A DNA stretch of 64,000 nt from Blasia pusilla (GCA_050084515.1 CM114274.1:40672001-40736000), one strand, 5' to 3'; positions 34,390-47,142 are shown, counted from the stretch's first letter. Numbers and translations are program-made. The notes: generated by a model not told the origin, from the letters alone.

Positions 34390-35899
34390 CTCAAAGAACT
34401 AGAGTAGATCGATGGTACCTTCGATTGTGGATCAGTAGGATGTGATTAGGGCTGATTGTGTACTAAACCGTGGATGTTCGTGGCTTGTGGCTAATGTTGG
34501 AGGTGGTAATTTGGTGCGTTGTTGAATGGGAAAGAAGCGCCTTGCTGAGAGCTTTCTAATGCGCTTTAGATCGCCGAATTTCGTCAAGGGAGTTGGAAGT
34601 TATCAAGGATTGAAGATTATATTTCGTGTTCGATGGTTTTCTGATGTGGAGAGCGTGGAGTGCGGAAGCTCTGTTGAAATTCATCTAGATCGGGTGAGAG
34701 GTTTCTGTTGCTACTTGTATTGTGATCTCATGTGAAGCTATCTGCTTGAGTGTGTGGAGCGTTGCGGATTTCAGTGTGCATGAATTAGGGCGGAAATGCT
34801 GTCAGATTTGCGATTTTGGAGGTGTATGGACAGCAAGTTTGTCTGATTTTAGCTCGGAGTACAGCTCTCTCTTGGTTGTAGTTGATTTTTTGTGGAGAGA
34901 TAGCTATGGTGGCCAATTGAATTCTGGTTGAAACAGATTCAATTTTGGTCAAGGATTTGTGCTGTAATTGCTGATCAAAATTTCGCAGACTAGCTCAAGG
35001 ACTATGGTGGACAAGAGATTGGAGGGGCTGGTTGGTTGGTGATTTGTCCGTTGTTGGAGATACCTATCCCGTTGGGGGCGCCTTGGTTGGGCCTCTCTCC
35101 ATAGCGAAGCATGGCGAACGGGGCATGTCTCGAGCATTTCTCGGCGTTTTGAGGCTTCGAGTCAACTCGTGGTAGCTCGGGGCGAATGGGCGTGAGAGGC
35201 GGAGTAAGGAGCAAGGAGCAAGCAAGCAAGCTTGCTTGCTTGGACGTGAGGCAATTTTTTCAGGATTTGTGATTTGAGTGTTGCATAAGTGGTCACCCAT
35301 CTTTGGGCTATTCTGCCTGGAAGACGCTTAACTGCTGAGTTCTTAACTATGCCAATGTACACACTGGTGTAGCTCATTTGGTGCTTTCGGAGATGTGTTA
35401 GGGCTTTATGCATCTCAGGTTTTTGGTTGATGGACCTCTAGCGCATAGTACAGTGTAGCCTCTCCATGCAAGTGAAATTTTCAGGTGTTGCGAGTCCGAC
35501 TAGCACGTCATCGACCCGCGGCGGAGTAGCTATTACGTTAGAATTGTATGGTGGGTTTTGTGGATTTAGGGGGCACCATGTTTGGTGGATTATGTTACCT
35601 TGATTTCCATTTGCGATTGGAGGGTTGTCGTTGGACTTCCTGTGTTTGGATCCCCTCCATCGTTGCTTCTTGCTTGCACGCCCATTGTTAGGGTTGACGC
35701 TGATTTCCGGAGTAGTGTTACTCATGTGTGCTACCGATAGTGACGCTCGAGTGATGACCAGCAGACCGTGGGAGGCTTCTTGTGGTGATGATATGTTAGG
35801 TTGCCTACATCCATAGCTAGTAGAGCTAGAATAGTACAACGACATCGACGTCACTTGGTTACTTAGTGGTGGTAATTTGGTGGTGGTGCGGCATCGGCG
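34390..35899 (+). other. leader region of the plus-strand Gypsy copy
   Basis: About 1.5 kb without a convincing long frame between the LTR-like block and gag. It contains a CAAG/CTTG palindromic run near 35.22 kb. Leader length matches that of the copy at 17.6-19.1 kb. No clear primer-binding site next to the LTR-like block. Confidence 0.4.
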
Positions 35900-37884
35900 T
35901 TGGTCATTACGGAGCTGTTTGGTGGTCGGGTTGGGGATCGTGGTGCGGATAGTGGTGGTTTTACACAGAGTGGATTGAGGTATCGGTTACCTTTTCCACT
36001 TCCGACGGTGGATGAAGAGGAGGACGAGGGTGTTCCAAACACCAAGTCTTCTATATTGTTATCGAGTGTTGCAGCTCCATTGATTTGGGACATGGACGGG
36101 ATATATGGGGCCATGAAGGGCCCACGATGATACTCAGGTGCAGTGGGCACCATTGAGTTGGAGGACTTCATGTAGGAGTTTGATACGTGGTGTGATATGC
36201 AGATGTTACGGAACATCACGTTGTTTACACCCTTCTTGGCTTGGAAGGGGTTGTTTCACCATTTGCAGGGACCACCCATGGATGATTACCATAAGTTTAG
36301 GAAGGACCATGTTGCTGAGATTGAGGCGTGGAGACAATATTGGTCTCCAGGCTTTGTGTCTATCACCCATGGTGGTATTGGTAGTAGTGCTCCTACTATG
36401 CCAACCAACCCGACGTTGAGTGGTACGAGTACGCACCGGAGTGGGGGTACCAATGGAGGTACCCATGGAGGAACCAGTGGGGGTACTAATGGAGGTACTA
36501 GTGCCCCATCATCGTTCAGTCCGGTTGCAGAGTTCTTCAAGAGGTTGAAGAAGAACTATCAAGGAGTGAAGACAGAGAAGTTGAGGAGTCTCCAGAAATT
36601 TGAGCGAAAGACTGATCAGAGTCTTCGTGAGGCATACACTTGTATGCGACACTTGATTTTAGTTACCCAGGGTGTGATTGAGGATCAGGCAGTCTAGTTT
36701 TGGTATGGGATCTTGGACAGAGAGTTGCATTGCAGGGTACGTGATGCTACTCTTATGAGTGATGATTCACCCACATTGACCCATGTGTTTGCTCTATCTG
36801 AGAAGATTGAGCTTAACATGGTGGAGGAGAGAATGGTGACATCTGCATTCACTAGGTACAACAACTACTTCTCGTGTTCAGCAGCCCACCTCACAGTCTC
36901 GTAGTGGTGGTGGTGGTAGTAGTAGTGGGAGTCGTGGGGGTACACACGACCTCAGTCAGGTCCTAGAGGGATACTTGCGCAGAGACCATTGCCTTCATTT
37001 GCTGCCACGCAGCAAAGACAGTCATGTTGGACATGTGGAGGTGATCATGTTAGGAAGTTTTGTCCCTAAGAGGATGGGAGACGGACTTTGGAGGATGGGC
37101 CTCCGTCGGCCCCAACTAAGTGTGATCATTGCGGGAGACCAGGTCATCCTCGAGAGCGTTGCTTTGATCTTCATCCAGAGTTGAGATGAGGCCGCGGCCA
37201 TGGTGGAGTAGCTCCGAGGTGGTAGAGGTGGATCAGTGGTTGGAGAGCCTACGGTGGCTACCCCTACCACTACGACAGAGTCAGCTATGGCTGCTAGGAT
37301 TGAGCAGTTGGAGCATAAGTTGGCTACTATGGCTGGTATCCAGCATAGAGCAAGTTCGGGAGCAGGGGCTTCCACCTCTTATGGAGGGGATGATCTCTCT
37401 TATATGGCAAGTGCAGCACAGGTTGAGGCATCAGCTGCAGTTACGAGAGGAGCCACTCGAGCGTCAGAGCCACGTGGTGCTATTGTGGAGTTGGACCCAC
37501 AGAGGGGTGAGGCTGGGAGGCAGACTAGGCTTCCCCAGTCATTCTTGTTGTGTGAGGTGCTTAGGACTCCATCCATGGTTCCTACGCAGCCTATTGAGCC
37601 GACAGTGTGGATTGAGGCATCTACATCGCGTGTAGTAGACACGGATGCAACATCTAGTGCAGTATTGCGGATGGCAACTTCAGTGTTGGGATCCCCATCG
37701 TTTTTCGGCCACGGAGCTAATAGCTTTAGGAGTTGACTTAGCTCCTGTATTTCAGCTAGCAGCCACGTTGTGTGAACGTGGGGGTGTTACTGCTACACGT
37801 GTTGAGGTGGATGAGGGTGTTGCGGTGGAGCTTCGCTACTGTGGCGATTCCCCATACAATAGTGCCTACTATAACTTATGAGGC
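35900..37884 (+). pseudogene. Gypsy gag with two zinc knuckles
   Basis: Capsid precursor in pieces: acidic N-terminus (LPTVDEEEDEGVPN), a stop (TAG near 36174), LFTPFLAWKGLFHHLQGPPM, a Gly/Thr-rich repeat (GGTNGGTHGGTSGG), capsid-like SFSPVAEFFKRLKKNYQG and LRSLQKFERKTDQSLREAY, TAG at 36695, then FWYGILDRELHCRVRD. Two CCHC knuckles follow: CWTCGGDHVRKFC and CDHCGRPGHPRERC (about 37020-37170), for binding element RNA. The last part (ATLCERGGVTATRVE) matches the pre-protease segment at 15.7 kb. Stops and shifts make it non-coding now. Confidence 0.8.
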
Positions 37885-38159
37885 CAAGATTATCTATAAA
37901 TCCATCCTTGTAAATTAGTTGTCTTGCAATCATTTCATGTCAAATGGACATGCTAACTCGAATAGCCCAAAAGACATATTACACTATTGGGAAGGGAAAG
38001 GAGCGTGATCCTAATTACCAAACTTTTTTTGTTGATGTTAGTAGTGATATCGTAGTTTTGTTTGAATTTAGATAAGAAGTTGGCCTTCCACAATATCAAC
38101 AAAGTCAAAGAAAGGAAGGGAAAAGAGACACAACTTGCAGTAGAAGCAAGAGTTGCAAA

Positions 38160-39300
38160 AAATGAATATTGGTTGGGGAGTATGGTGTTTATGATCTAGA
38201 AGAATGGTACATATTGGTCAAGACGTCTTAGGGCCTTGGACTTGATGGATAAACCTGTACCTCCTCCTGGACACAAGGGAAGCATTTGTCGTGTCATGTG
38301 TAATTGGTACAAGTCTTGCGGCCATGGTAACAACAAAACCTTGTTCACTTATGATGCAATAGATGGTAGGAAAACCATTTGGCAATAACAAGCTCTCTTG
38401 GTGTTAATATTTCAGAAAAACTCAAGTGTCATATCTCCCTATATGATCACATAACGATTCTTCGTTTCCACAAAGGGAAAAAATTATGATCTTGTTGTTA
38501 ATCTTGAGAATAATCTTAGTTCATATTTATGCATACAAAACTTAGGAATGGTTTCTGGTCTCCACACAAGGAAACAATTTGGCTGCAGGAAGATATCCTT
38601 GCGCTAATAGGTGAGAACTGTTAATGAAGTTCTTATCAAAGAATTTATCATCAAGGTGTAAAATGTGTAACTACCAGGTGTTATCTCAATCACCTCCTTT
38701 CCTACAGGATACTGCATTGCTTGAATAACCCTTGAAAAAAACACTTCTGAAACACAAAGAGATGTTCCTCATCCATGAATAGAGATGAGACCACACAATA
38801 AATATTATTCTACATAGGCACTTACCTTGTACCCGGATCCTTTGTACTCTGTACCCGGCTCCTATCACTTTGTCGCCTTTCTGCGCCTTCATCTTACAAG
38901 TCTCAAGATTAAACTGCAAAAAACTCCAACACAGATTGAGGTGAGTAAGGTGAATGCAAATTTGGTTCCAACCAATCATGGAGAATGGATCAGAAGCCAC
39001 ACGAGATTTTAAACCTCTTTCTGGAGAATGTAGTCACCACCAGTTATCAAAGAGGACTTGGATCACAGGAAACCTCAACGAGTACACCTCCAAAATTGAT
39101 AATTTTTTTATCAAACAGATATTTGTACGGTCTCGGAATGGTTTCTATAATCCTGATAGGGAAACCATTCGGCTATTACAATCTAGCTCTCGTGGTGTTA
39201 ATATTTCAGACAAACAGAAGTGTCATATCTCCCTACATGATTACAGAATGGTTTTTGGTTTCTACAAAGGAAACCGAGAGCCCAATGACATGCACGTTTT
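38160..39300 (+). repeat. degenerate duplicated coding-like segment
   Basis: A stretch of about 150 bases near 38.33-38.47 kb recurs near 39.14-39.29 kb: 'aaaccattyggc.attaca', 'ctctcgtggtgttaatatttcag', 'gtgtcatatctccctayatga', then 'tttccacaaag'/'tttctacaaag'. A further partial echo ('ggaatggtttctggtctccacac') is near 38.55 kb. Frames look protein-like in places (RALDLMDKPVPPPGHKGSI) but are broken. Family not recognised. Confidence 0.45.
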
Positions 39301-39430
39301 TCTTGAAGAACTCTTCAGAGTGACAATGAGTATTCTGCAATCGTTAAAATGGCTGAGTAGTCAAAACGCCATCACCCCTCCTCTAGCCTCGTGGATAGTA
39401 TCGTCCTCTTACCTTTTGCTTGCCTACTAA

Positions 39431-41773
39431 GTCAGAAGACAGAGACCTATTCCCAGAACATCAAGAGTTTCAAGAAGGACCACTTGCAGGAAGCACCACT
39501 TACAAACATTACTAACCAGAATTCCCAGATGAATGATAGGAAGTGTTGCTGTCACAGTTCACATCTGTGGATAGAACAACTTTCTAGAAAGCCATACTGA
39601 GATGTTTGGAGTGTTAAGGTCACTGGAATAGAGAAAAGATCATATTTTCTAGTGTATCATGACACAAGTTTAGGACATGAGGCATGTCCTAAACTTCTTT
39701 TTGGGGAATGATTGGCTCAAGCATAGCATTCTCACTTCTGGTAGCCTTTCTCAATGGCTTATTACTTCTGACTTGGAAGTCCCTAGTGCTTAAGAGAGAG
39801 AATAGAATTCTTTATTCTTTTCTCGTAATATTCGTTTCTAATGAGTAACTTTACATGTGGGTAGTGCTAGGATGGCCTTACCTGCAGCTCCTCATGAAGA
39901 TTCAAGCTCGGCAACAAATTCTGAGCGACTTGCTTCACCAGCAGTGGGTGCAACTACCTGAAGATGTGGAACTTGGCACCTACATTGGAGTAAGTTCACA
40001 GAGCAGAGGGTTATGCTCAAATAATTTAACAGAGATTGAGATTGTTGATCCCGCAGAAACAACAAACGTAGATGCATGCTCGGAAGCAAGGGAGCTTTGA
40101 GTCCTCTAAAATATGAGATTGACCCGCAACAAACTGCGCGAAACTAAAAACTTGGCATGGTTGACATCAACTTGGAATTGTGAGGTATAACTGACAAAAA
40201 AAATCACAAATTAACCGGAAGGTTATAAAAGTGGTTGTGGATTCCATAGAGACTCAAATTAGTCGAGCAGATTTCATCGTGTGCCAAGTTGAAGTACGGA
40301 CGTCCGCACCAGTTGAAGGAACGAGGATTCACAGGGCACAGACTAAGAGGTACCATTGTGACAGTAGTGAGAAATTCAGCATAAATTCGAACGTGCTATT
40401 AGTCTACAATCTCACCATGTGCAAGAATGTGCAGTCACATTACCTCCGCAATCTGATTTCACATGTTCCCCCACTGTACGCCGACGAGTTCAGATCTACA
40501 GCTGTCTCTGGGATGTGTACATGCACATAGACGTGACATTCAGTAGACTTTTCCTCATAATGAGGCGCCTCACTATCAATGCTAATTGTGTCATGGGACC
40601 AGAGTTAGAATTTCATCATCGGTATTAAGATCTAGTCTAGAGGATGCCTGTACATGGAAAAAAACCGACTGAGTGCTCGAATGGCCAAATACCACCAGCA
40701 CTCAGCTGATTTTTGCTCACAATCATCAACAGATGGACGCTCATTGACAGCCGGAAAGCAAAAACAATTCCCCACGAATCTCAAAGATGTATATGGTTTG
40801 TCACGTGGCCCGATTCCGGCAAAATCCCACCCTAAACTAGTCCTTGTTCCTTTCAAGAATCAGAATCATGTGCCAAATCTCGGGCCAAGAAGGAAACCGG
40901 ACCTGCTTTAGGAGTATATCATCAAGCACCCATCAAGCAAGAGCTCTTTTAATACGACACCTAGCCTCTTTTCAAGCTTAGAGTCAGGTGACAGTTATAG
41001 AGCCGAATTGGAAAACAGAGGTGACTTTGATGGATCAAAGAGGAGCAGAGCTAGCTACTACGAGTCGTAGGCCCCATTCTGCCTAGGAGTCAAGCGGAAG
41101 CTTTCGAGCCACACAAGTTCTTTGTGGAGAAGATGACGTAGAAAGACCAAGAAGAATCAACACTACAAGTCCGAGGCACTTATCTGGCTCACATTCAAGT
41201 AACAAATCTCTACTCAGACGTAAGGTAGGAAAGCACAGGAATAGCCCGGGAAAAATGGATGAATTGCTCCTCCAACGAAGTTTTGGAGGTTGATTCCTGA
41301 CTCTACGCACTTTGCAGCTACTTGAAATCTGTATCTGCGGAGCGAGCAGTAAATTGACAATGCGTTGGAAAGATTGTCTTTCGTTGGTACGTGTGGCTCC
41401 TTTAGGAAATTCTCATTTACATTACATTGGTCTGTCTTTCCACTTTGCGAAATGAACACCATGCAGGACAGGATTGGCGTATGCATATTCACACACCCAA
41501 GATTGCAAAAGTGGATGCCAATCCACCCGATAGATCTTGAAACCAAGAGTCTACATGTCTCCTGCAAGCTTAAGGTCCTTCCTGTAGCATCCTCGGCAAC
41601 AAGACACCCCTTTCAAAATCCTAACGTGCGGCATATCAGACACTCAAACAAACTTGAGATCTGCACGCCTAAACCAAATGGGCCATAGTGTCGAACAAAA
41701 ACCGATGGAGACATACGTCCGATAAAACATATCGGCTGACGGAGTTGATCCAAGAGTCAGCTCAGCTGACTAT
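39431..41773. other. no gene recognised
   Basis: About 2.3 kb with only short frames on both strands (none above about 120 codons) and no motif, repeat end or RNA gene I can support. Confidence 0.4.
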
Positions 41774-41817
41774 TGAGAATCACCCACACAAATTCAAATT
41801 TGTGTGGGAGATTCTCA
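41774..41817. repeat. near-perfect palindrome
   Basis: 21-base arms (41774-41794 and 41797-41817) with one mismatch and a 2-base spacer; core CCCACACAAATT/AATTTGTGTGGG. It would form a strong cruciform or hairpin. A smaller palindrome (AGTCAGC/GCTGACT) lies just upstream near 41755. Could be a short MITE-like remnant. Confidence 0.8.
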
Positions 41818-43790
41818 CGATCTTGCTGCACGACTCCTGATAATACCCCCCTCCCTCCCGGTCCTCTCCCCCCCCAACACATAATTTTCGATGGAACTCA
41901 TGATATTGCTTTCTTCATGACTCCCACCAGAGGTAACTGACTTCCGATGCGGCTGCTGCTTTCCCACAAAATTTCGGGAGAACTCGTGAAGGTATACATT
42001 CTACAAGGATTCTCCAGTGTGCACAGCGTTTGCTGAATGCACAACTGTTTATGCCATACCACAATGCGATCCACAATGATGGATCTCGACATTGAAAGGG
42101 CAGCAATGAAACCCATCGAATCCAGTAGATAATGCTAAACACGAATTCTCTTCCCTTCAAAAATAAAGATAGGGTTTAAGCAACCGGGCAAGGAAGGAAG
42201 GAAGGAATAAATTAGCCACGGGAGACTGTAAATCGGGTGAAGAAACCGTGAATCGTAGGGTGAGTGACAGACAGTGAGCTCAGAGTGATGGGCGATGTAA
42301 GGAAAAAACCGCATTTCAACATGTCGCTTTCTCCAGAAGGGACGTTTGCAACAAGCTCAGAAACGCCCTCATGAACCCATCATGATTTAGCGGGAAATGT
42401 TCATGCTTCTGCATTCGTTCGTGAACGTCGGCGATATTATTCTTCTTGATCATCTGAACACGGTTTTGACGTATGTTGTAGGCACCTCCGAGTTGGGCTC
42501 CAATTCTGGGTGCTGAATTGTCACTACTCTTCCATGGGCGAGAGTTTGTATATCGCCGACGTTCACGTGGTAATATGCTCGGTAATATGTAACTATAGGG
42601 GCCTCAAAACGCCAGTGATACTGGTAAAAACATTTTACTAGGTGGAAATCGAAATGAGCGCCCCCCGTGGCTCAAGGACCCGAAAAAGCATCCATTGTGT
42701 AGTATGTGGCCCGTTTCTTCGCATGGCTTAGGGAAGGAACGAGAGAACCGTCGGGTAGAGAGAGCCCGCCGATAGAGAGGGAATGAGTGAAGAGATTTAT
42801 TCCACAGAAGAGAATGGAAAAAGAAGCCAAAAGTTATCTTACCGTGCATTGGCATGAAAGAGGGAGGACGATCCTTCCTATTCACCCAAGTTGCTCGCCC
42901 AAGGTGTTCCTTCAATGCGACGTTGTTCCTTCAATCTCCTGTATGCTCGCGATCTTCACCAAGTCATCCCTTGCAAGTTCTCAAATGATGCAAGGGCTCT
43001 GTTCCAAACGCACACGTAGACTCTTTCTGCCCATGAAAAAAGAATGGTCTTCACCTGAATTATCCTATGGAATTCCCAAAATCAGTAGAGGTTGGATTAC
43101 ACCGCCGCTAGTTCTCCAACATAACCAGATTCTTACTCACGACTGCACATTCCTACGGACATAAACAAAATTCGCCGCCATAGCCGGGAAAAAAACGGGG
43201 GGAGATGTTTTTAGTCTCAACCCTAGCCCGAAACCATTCCCACGGAAGCTGCTTGCACTAGAAACCATTCAGTCCGAGGTAGGTGACAGGACGATCTTTT
43301 TTATTCCCAGAGGTCATTCGGTTCCAACTGTGGAGGAACTTCACAAGTTGAATGTCCACCGTCTCCAAATGTCTCCAAATGGAGAGCGTCCGATGGAGTG
43401 CAAAAATCCCCCCTGAGATTTGCAGATGTCTGAAAGGAGGTTATCATAGGATTTCCTTCATTAGTCAAAGGCTTAAGCAAAGACTTGGATTGCCTTCCAG
43501 ACTTCTCATTGGTTCAAACAAAAAATTAGGATAAGGGAGCCGGGCATAAGAAAGAGGGCCGCTAACAACGGGTCATATTTCCCTCTCATCGACTACATGA
43601 TACCCATGCCATGCCGATGATGGTTTTTGTCGATGGATGGAAAGTCATACTATGACATTCAGGACGCATGGCATCAACCGAATTTGCCAGCCAGGGATAT
43701 CCGTGGCGGTAACTGCGATGGGATTTCCCTTTTGCTGAATAGAGAGTGTGGGATGTAGGTGGTCGAAAAGGGATTCAGGTACGTCGGGAA
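41818..43790. other. unassigned; organelle-like composition in part
   Basis: No host gene or transposon protein recognised. Around 42.6-43.2 kb the higher GC and the style of frames (for example KISRGWITPPLVLQHNQ) resemble plant mitochondrial spacer DNA, but I cannot identify a mitochondrial gene. Treat as unassigned. Confidence 0.3.
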
Positions 43791-43795
43791 ACCCG

Positions 43796-44440
43796 GAAGG
43801 AAGGGAGTCGGGAAGTGAGGGTGGGGGATAGGGAGATTAGGAGTAGATTACGGGTTCACGGGTTCTCACTTGTTTCCGGAAGGGAGTCGTGAAGTGAGGG
43901 TGAGGGGATAGGGAGATTACGGGTTCCCACTTGTTTCCGGAAAAAGATGCACTCCAATAAATTACAAAAGAGGGGACTCTAAAAGTCAAAAGCTGAAGGC
44001 CACAACAATACCCAACAACAAAGAGGGGCATTTACCCTTGCCACGAAATTCTTCATAGCATAGACAATATCACTACTAAATAACAAGAGAACTATGAACA
44101 CTACTAGACGACAAGAGAACTATGACGACTCTAAACTAAATGGGCCTCTAGCTAGCGTGGCGGGAGATTAGGGGTAGATTACGGGTTCACGGCCTCTCAC
44201 TTGTTTCCGGAAGGGAGTCGGGAAGTGAGGGGATAGGGGGATTACGGGTTCCCACTTACTGGGAACCTCCGAACCCGGAGCCATTAAGGTTCCGGATCCA
44301 AGTAATATTGTCCTCCACTAGTGTGATGGAGTCGGGAAGTGATAGGGGGATTAGGGGTAGATTACGGGTTCACGGGTTCCCACTTAATGGAACCTCCGAA
44401 CCCGGATCCATTAAGGTTCCGGATCCAAATAATATTGTCC
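43796..44440. repeat. minisatellite of about 70-110-base units, interrupted
   Basis: Units contain 'gggagtcgggaagtgag', 'atagggagatta', 'tagattacgggttcacgg' and 'tcacttgtttccgga'. Units start near 43798, 43878, 44163 (partial), 44211 and 44325. A 5'-truncated non-LTR fragment (43944-44163, minus) sits inside the array and another (44441-44891, plus) follows its end. Later units add 'ggaacctccgaacccgga'. Non-coding. Confidence 0.75.
43944..44163 (-). mobile_element. 5'-truncated non-LTR retroelement fragment
   Basis: Diverged minus-strand copy of the 3' end also seen at 55487-55690: 'aagatgcact', 'gtacaaaagagggg'-like, 'ctgaaggccacaaca', 'ggggcatt', 'agacaatatca', 'aacaagaga.ctatga', 'gggcctctag'. 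It contains no coding region and lies within the minisatellite. Confidence 0.7.
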
Positions 44441-44891
44441 TCGACACATATCTATCGTCGATTTCACGAGGGACATATTTTCATCCCCTGGCCATAGAGA
44501 TGTATGGGGCTATGAAGGAGAGGTTCAACTCGTTCCTTATGGACTGCGCCCATCATCTCCACTCGAGAAATGGGTTGTCTTTAGCTACTGCGATTCTGTA
44601 TTGTAGACATCGGGTCTCCATAGCGTTGCAGCGTGCCCAGGCTAATGGGCTTTTGCGATGAGCTCAGGCTATGGGAGACGCCGGCGCTAGAGGCCCACTT
44701 AGTAGTAGTCATAGCTCTCTTGTTGTTGCTGATATTGTTTCTGCTGTTGGTGAGTTTTGTCGTTAGGGGGGGGAATGCCCCCTTCTTCCTTTTCTGGTCT
44801 TGATGTGACCTTCAGGTTTTGACTCTTTGAGTCCCCCTCTTTTGTACTTCCGATGGGTTCTCCATCACTCGTTTTTATCGAAGTGCATCTT
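44441..44891 (+). mobile_element. 5'-truncated non-LTR retroelement copy
   Basis: Matches 48452-48895: the end of the ORF (HPLAIEMYGAMKERFNSFLMDCAHHLHSRNG-like, broken into shorter blocks by substitutions) and the 3' UTR ('tagggg.gaatgccccc', 'ttttgtacttccgatgggtt') ending in GTGCATCTT. It lacks RT. No poly(A) tail follows. Confidence 0.85.
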
Positions 44892-45521
44892 CTTTCTTGA
44901 TAAACAAAACACTACCCTAAACGAAACCCAAAGTATTATTAAAAATAAAAAAATATATATGTAGAAAAAGGATGGGAACAAAAGAGGAATAAGAAAAAGA
45001 AAAAAAAAAAACCTAAAAAAAACACTACTATTAAACGAGCCTCCAACGCTTTATTGCTAAGCCATGGAAAATTATGAGCTTATAAACGAAAAACTATTCA
45101 CCTTGAAAGACGATCCGTACGTCACACGAGTTAACTATTTTAAACAGAACCATTTTCAAATAAAACCCTCCTTACAGCAGATGGCAGGGCTACGTGAGAA
45201 AGGCCGGTCGTCGTGTGCCCGCTGCCCTTCCCGTACTATGGCGAGGGGCTGCCAACAGACCTTTTGCCCTCCCGACGGGCTAGGCTGCCCGTCCGCCCGT
45301 CCTCAAGCTGCTTTTGGCTTTCATTTATTGAAGGAAAAGGAATATAGGTGAAGGGTCCAGTTACTAATCCCCTTCCCGTTTTGGCTTCTTACGGCGTTGG
45401 GGTCTGCCTAACCTGAAACCAACCTGGATGCGCATGAAAATCGGGAATGGTTCGGACCTATTTGCGTCCATCCATGTTTGACCCTTTGAACATTGTCCAG
45501 TGCATAAGTGAAGCTGTGTCT
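44892..45521. other. spacer with one unrecognised 95-codon frame
   Basis: Starts with an A-rich low-complexity run (44.94-45.03 kb). The frame 45064-45351 (MENYELINEKLFTLKDD..., then a GC-rich, Cys/Arg-rich second half) looks protein-like at its start, but composition changes sharply in the middle, suggesting a junction. Not recognised; could be an organelle-derived or chance frame. Confidence 0.3.
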
Positions 45522-45650
45522 CTCGTTAGGGGGAATGCCCCCTTCTTCCTTTTCTGGTCTTGTTGTGGCCTTCAGGTTTTTAGTCTTTAAGTCCCCTCTT
45601 TTGTACTTCCGATGGGTTCTCCATCACTCGTTTTTATCGAAGTGCATCTT
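45522..45650 (+). mobile_element. 3'-end-only non-LTR retroelement fragment
   Basis: 129 bases of the 3' UTR ('cgttaggggg...' to GTGCATCTT) shared with the copies ending at 44891 and 48895. It interrupts the upstream segment that is paralogous to 4.6-5.0 kb, so it inserted after that block duplication or in one copy only. Confidence 0.8.
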
Positions 45651-45689
45651 TTCTCTCTTCGCGATTAGTCATAGAGCTGCAATCCGTGT

Positions 45690-46930
45690 CTTCAAGAACA
45701 TGCCAAGACTCGAGAGAGATGGAAATGGCTGATGGCACTAGACATTCTCACAGAGAGTGGTGTGGAGGAGACATGTGTGAAAGTCTTATCCGTGTCTGCA
45801 ATTTTCCATCAAGATGCGGATTCCGGAGGAAATCCACCATCGCTGAGAGTTTCGTGATCAGTAGAATGCACGAACACTCTGAATTCTGACGGACCTGCCA
45901 ATTCCACTCACTCCAGTATGTGAGTGAACTTGGAAACTTTTTTGAGCTCCTTAAACCAACAGGCTCACGTTTATGTTCACGAGCCAGGTTTAAATCCTGA
46001 TAGTCACCTCGGTATGCAGTAATCAAAGCTTCTTGCAGAAATCTGCGTGAGACATTACTGAGTTTGATTGTGCTGGAAATCAGTGAATGAATAAACGTTG
46101 ATAATCGGTCGGGTCCGCGATATGCCATGTAAATGTGGCATGAAAGACCGAACTGCGCAGGTTCAGGATGATGTACAGCGGAATTCCGCAGAGCCACAGT
46201 GAATCCTATTATTCTCTGAACTCGACAAGAACGTGCGATTTCGAGCTCAAATCTGAAATCGTGTCTTCTCTAAAAATTACAAGAAACCGGAGAATGGGAA
46301 AATTTCCGATCATCTTGAAAGTTCTCTCGAAAGAAACTAGCGTTCCTTAGAAACCTGGCCGAGCACTGCAATAAGCTTTCCGAACTTCCCAACCGGTTGG
46401 AAGCCGTTGCACCAAACTCTCTGTCCTGGAGGATACGTGTGGATACGTATGTATGGCTAATCAACGTTGCGTTTCCTTTCATCTTCGAAGCTAATGGCAT
46501 TATGGGAGTTGAGTTGCCCCGAGCTAGGCTCACCGCGTAGATCACTGGCCGACACCAGCTAGGAGTAAAATTTACTCGCCATCGCGATTCGCGAAGGGTA
46601 TAAAATGATGAGACGCACAAGGCAGTGGGAATAGATTTTATGAGCTCGTCGGTTTTTCCCCGACACTCAATCGGCGGTATCCAAATACTTACCGGTTTTC
46701 TTACTTGTAACGAAGAAATTGCATTTCCCGGGTCGGAGCTTTCCCTGCGTTTTGCCGGTCAGACCAGGAATACCTAGATTTTACCGGCTGGCAAAAGTGC
46801 TGGCTCTAGGCCCGTCGGTACAAGGTCGTTTTGCACTTGCCATCTCAGAAATGTAGAAACACAAACGGAAGTTCTCCGCCGGTTACAGATTTAACACTTC
46901 CGAGCTTCCCCTTATTACCATTTCCTCCTC
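45690..46930. repeat. diverged paralogue of the 4.67-5.05 kb upstream segment
   Basis: Shares ordered words with 4670-5050, expanded by about 800 bases of extra sequence here. It lies upstream of the dead receptor copy in the same orientation as its counterpart lies upstream of the intact gene. No coding region recognised; the 149-codon minus frame at 46197-45748 has no motif. Confidence 0.5.
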
Positions 46931-47106
46931 TATTTTGGGAAATCTATATTAAGCACCAGAAAATCGTGTATTAGTGGCAAAGACAAGGTAAAAATGAGGT
47001 AGCAATGAGAATTATTTATGGAATATTTAATGTACATAACTAGCAAAGATTTTTTTTTCATAAAGTGATGGAAGAGGGAGAACTATTTATTTAGTGTTCA
47101 ATGTAC

Positions 47107-47142
47107 ATAAATAGTTCTCAATTGAAATTGAGAACTATTTAT
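47107..47142. repeat. perfect 17-base inverted repeat
   Basis: Arms 47107-47123 and 47126-47142 pair perfectly around a 2-base spacer. Related 'agaa.tattta' and 'aatgtacataa' words occur just upstream (about 47.0 and 47.08 kb), so it belongs to a small AT-rich repeat cluster, possibly a MITE remnant. Confidence 0.8.

Larger units (their letters stand above)
34022..37884 (+). mobile_element. Gypsy copy with LTR-like block, leader and gag
   Basis: Third copy of the family, plus strand: block B, leader (34390-35899), gag with zinc knuckles, and the segment that precedes the protease in the copy at 15.4-15.9 kb. Similarity stops near 37.88 kb, before protease, so pol is missing. Its gag would be the missing part of the pol-bearing copy at 22-30.5 kb, but the two lie in opposite orientation. 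Confidence 0.75.

Noticed and set aside
38954-39430. 158-codon plus-strand frame as a gene
   Set aside because: It overlaps a duplicated, broken segment and an alternative frame of similar length; no domain recognised.
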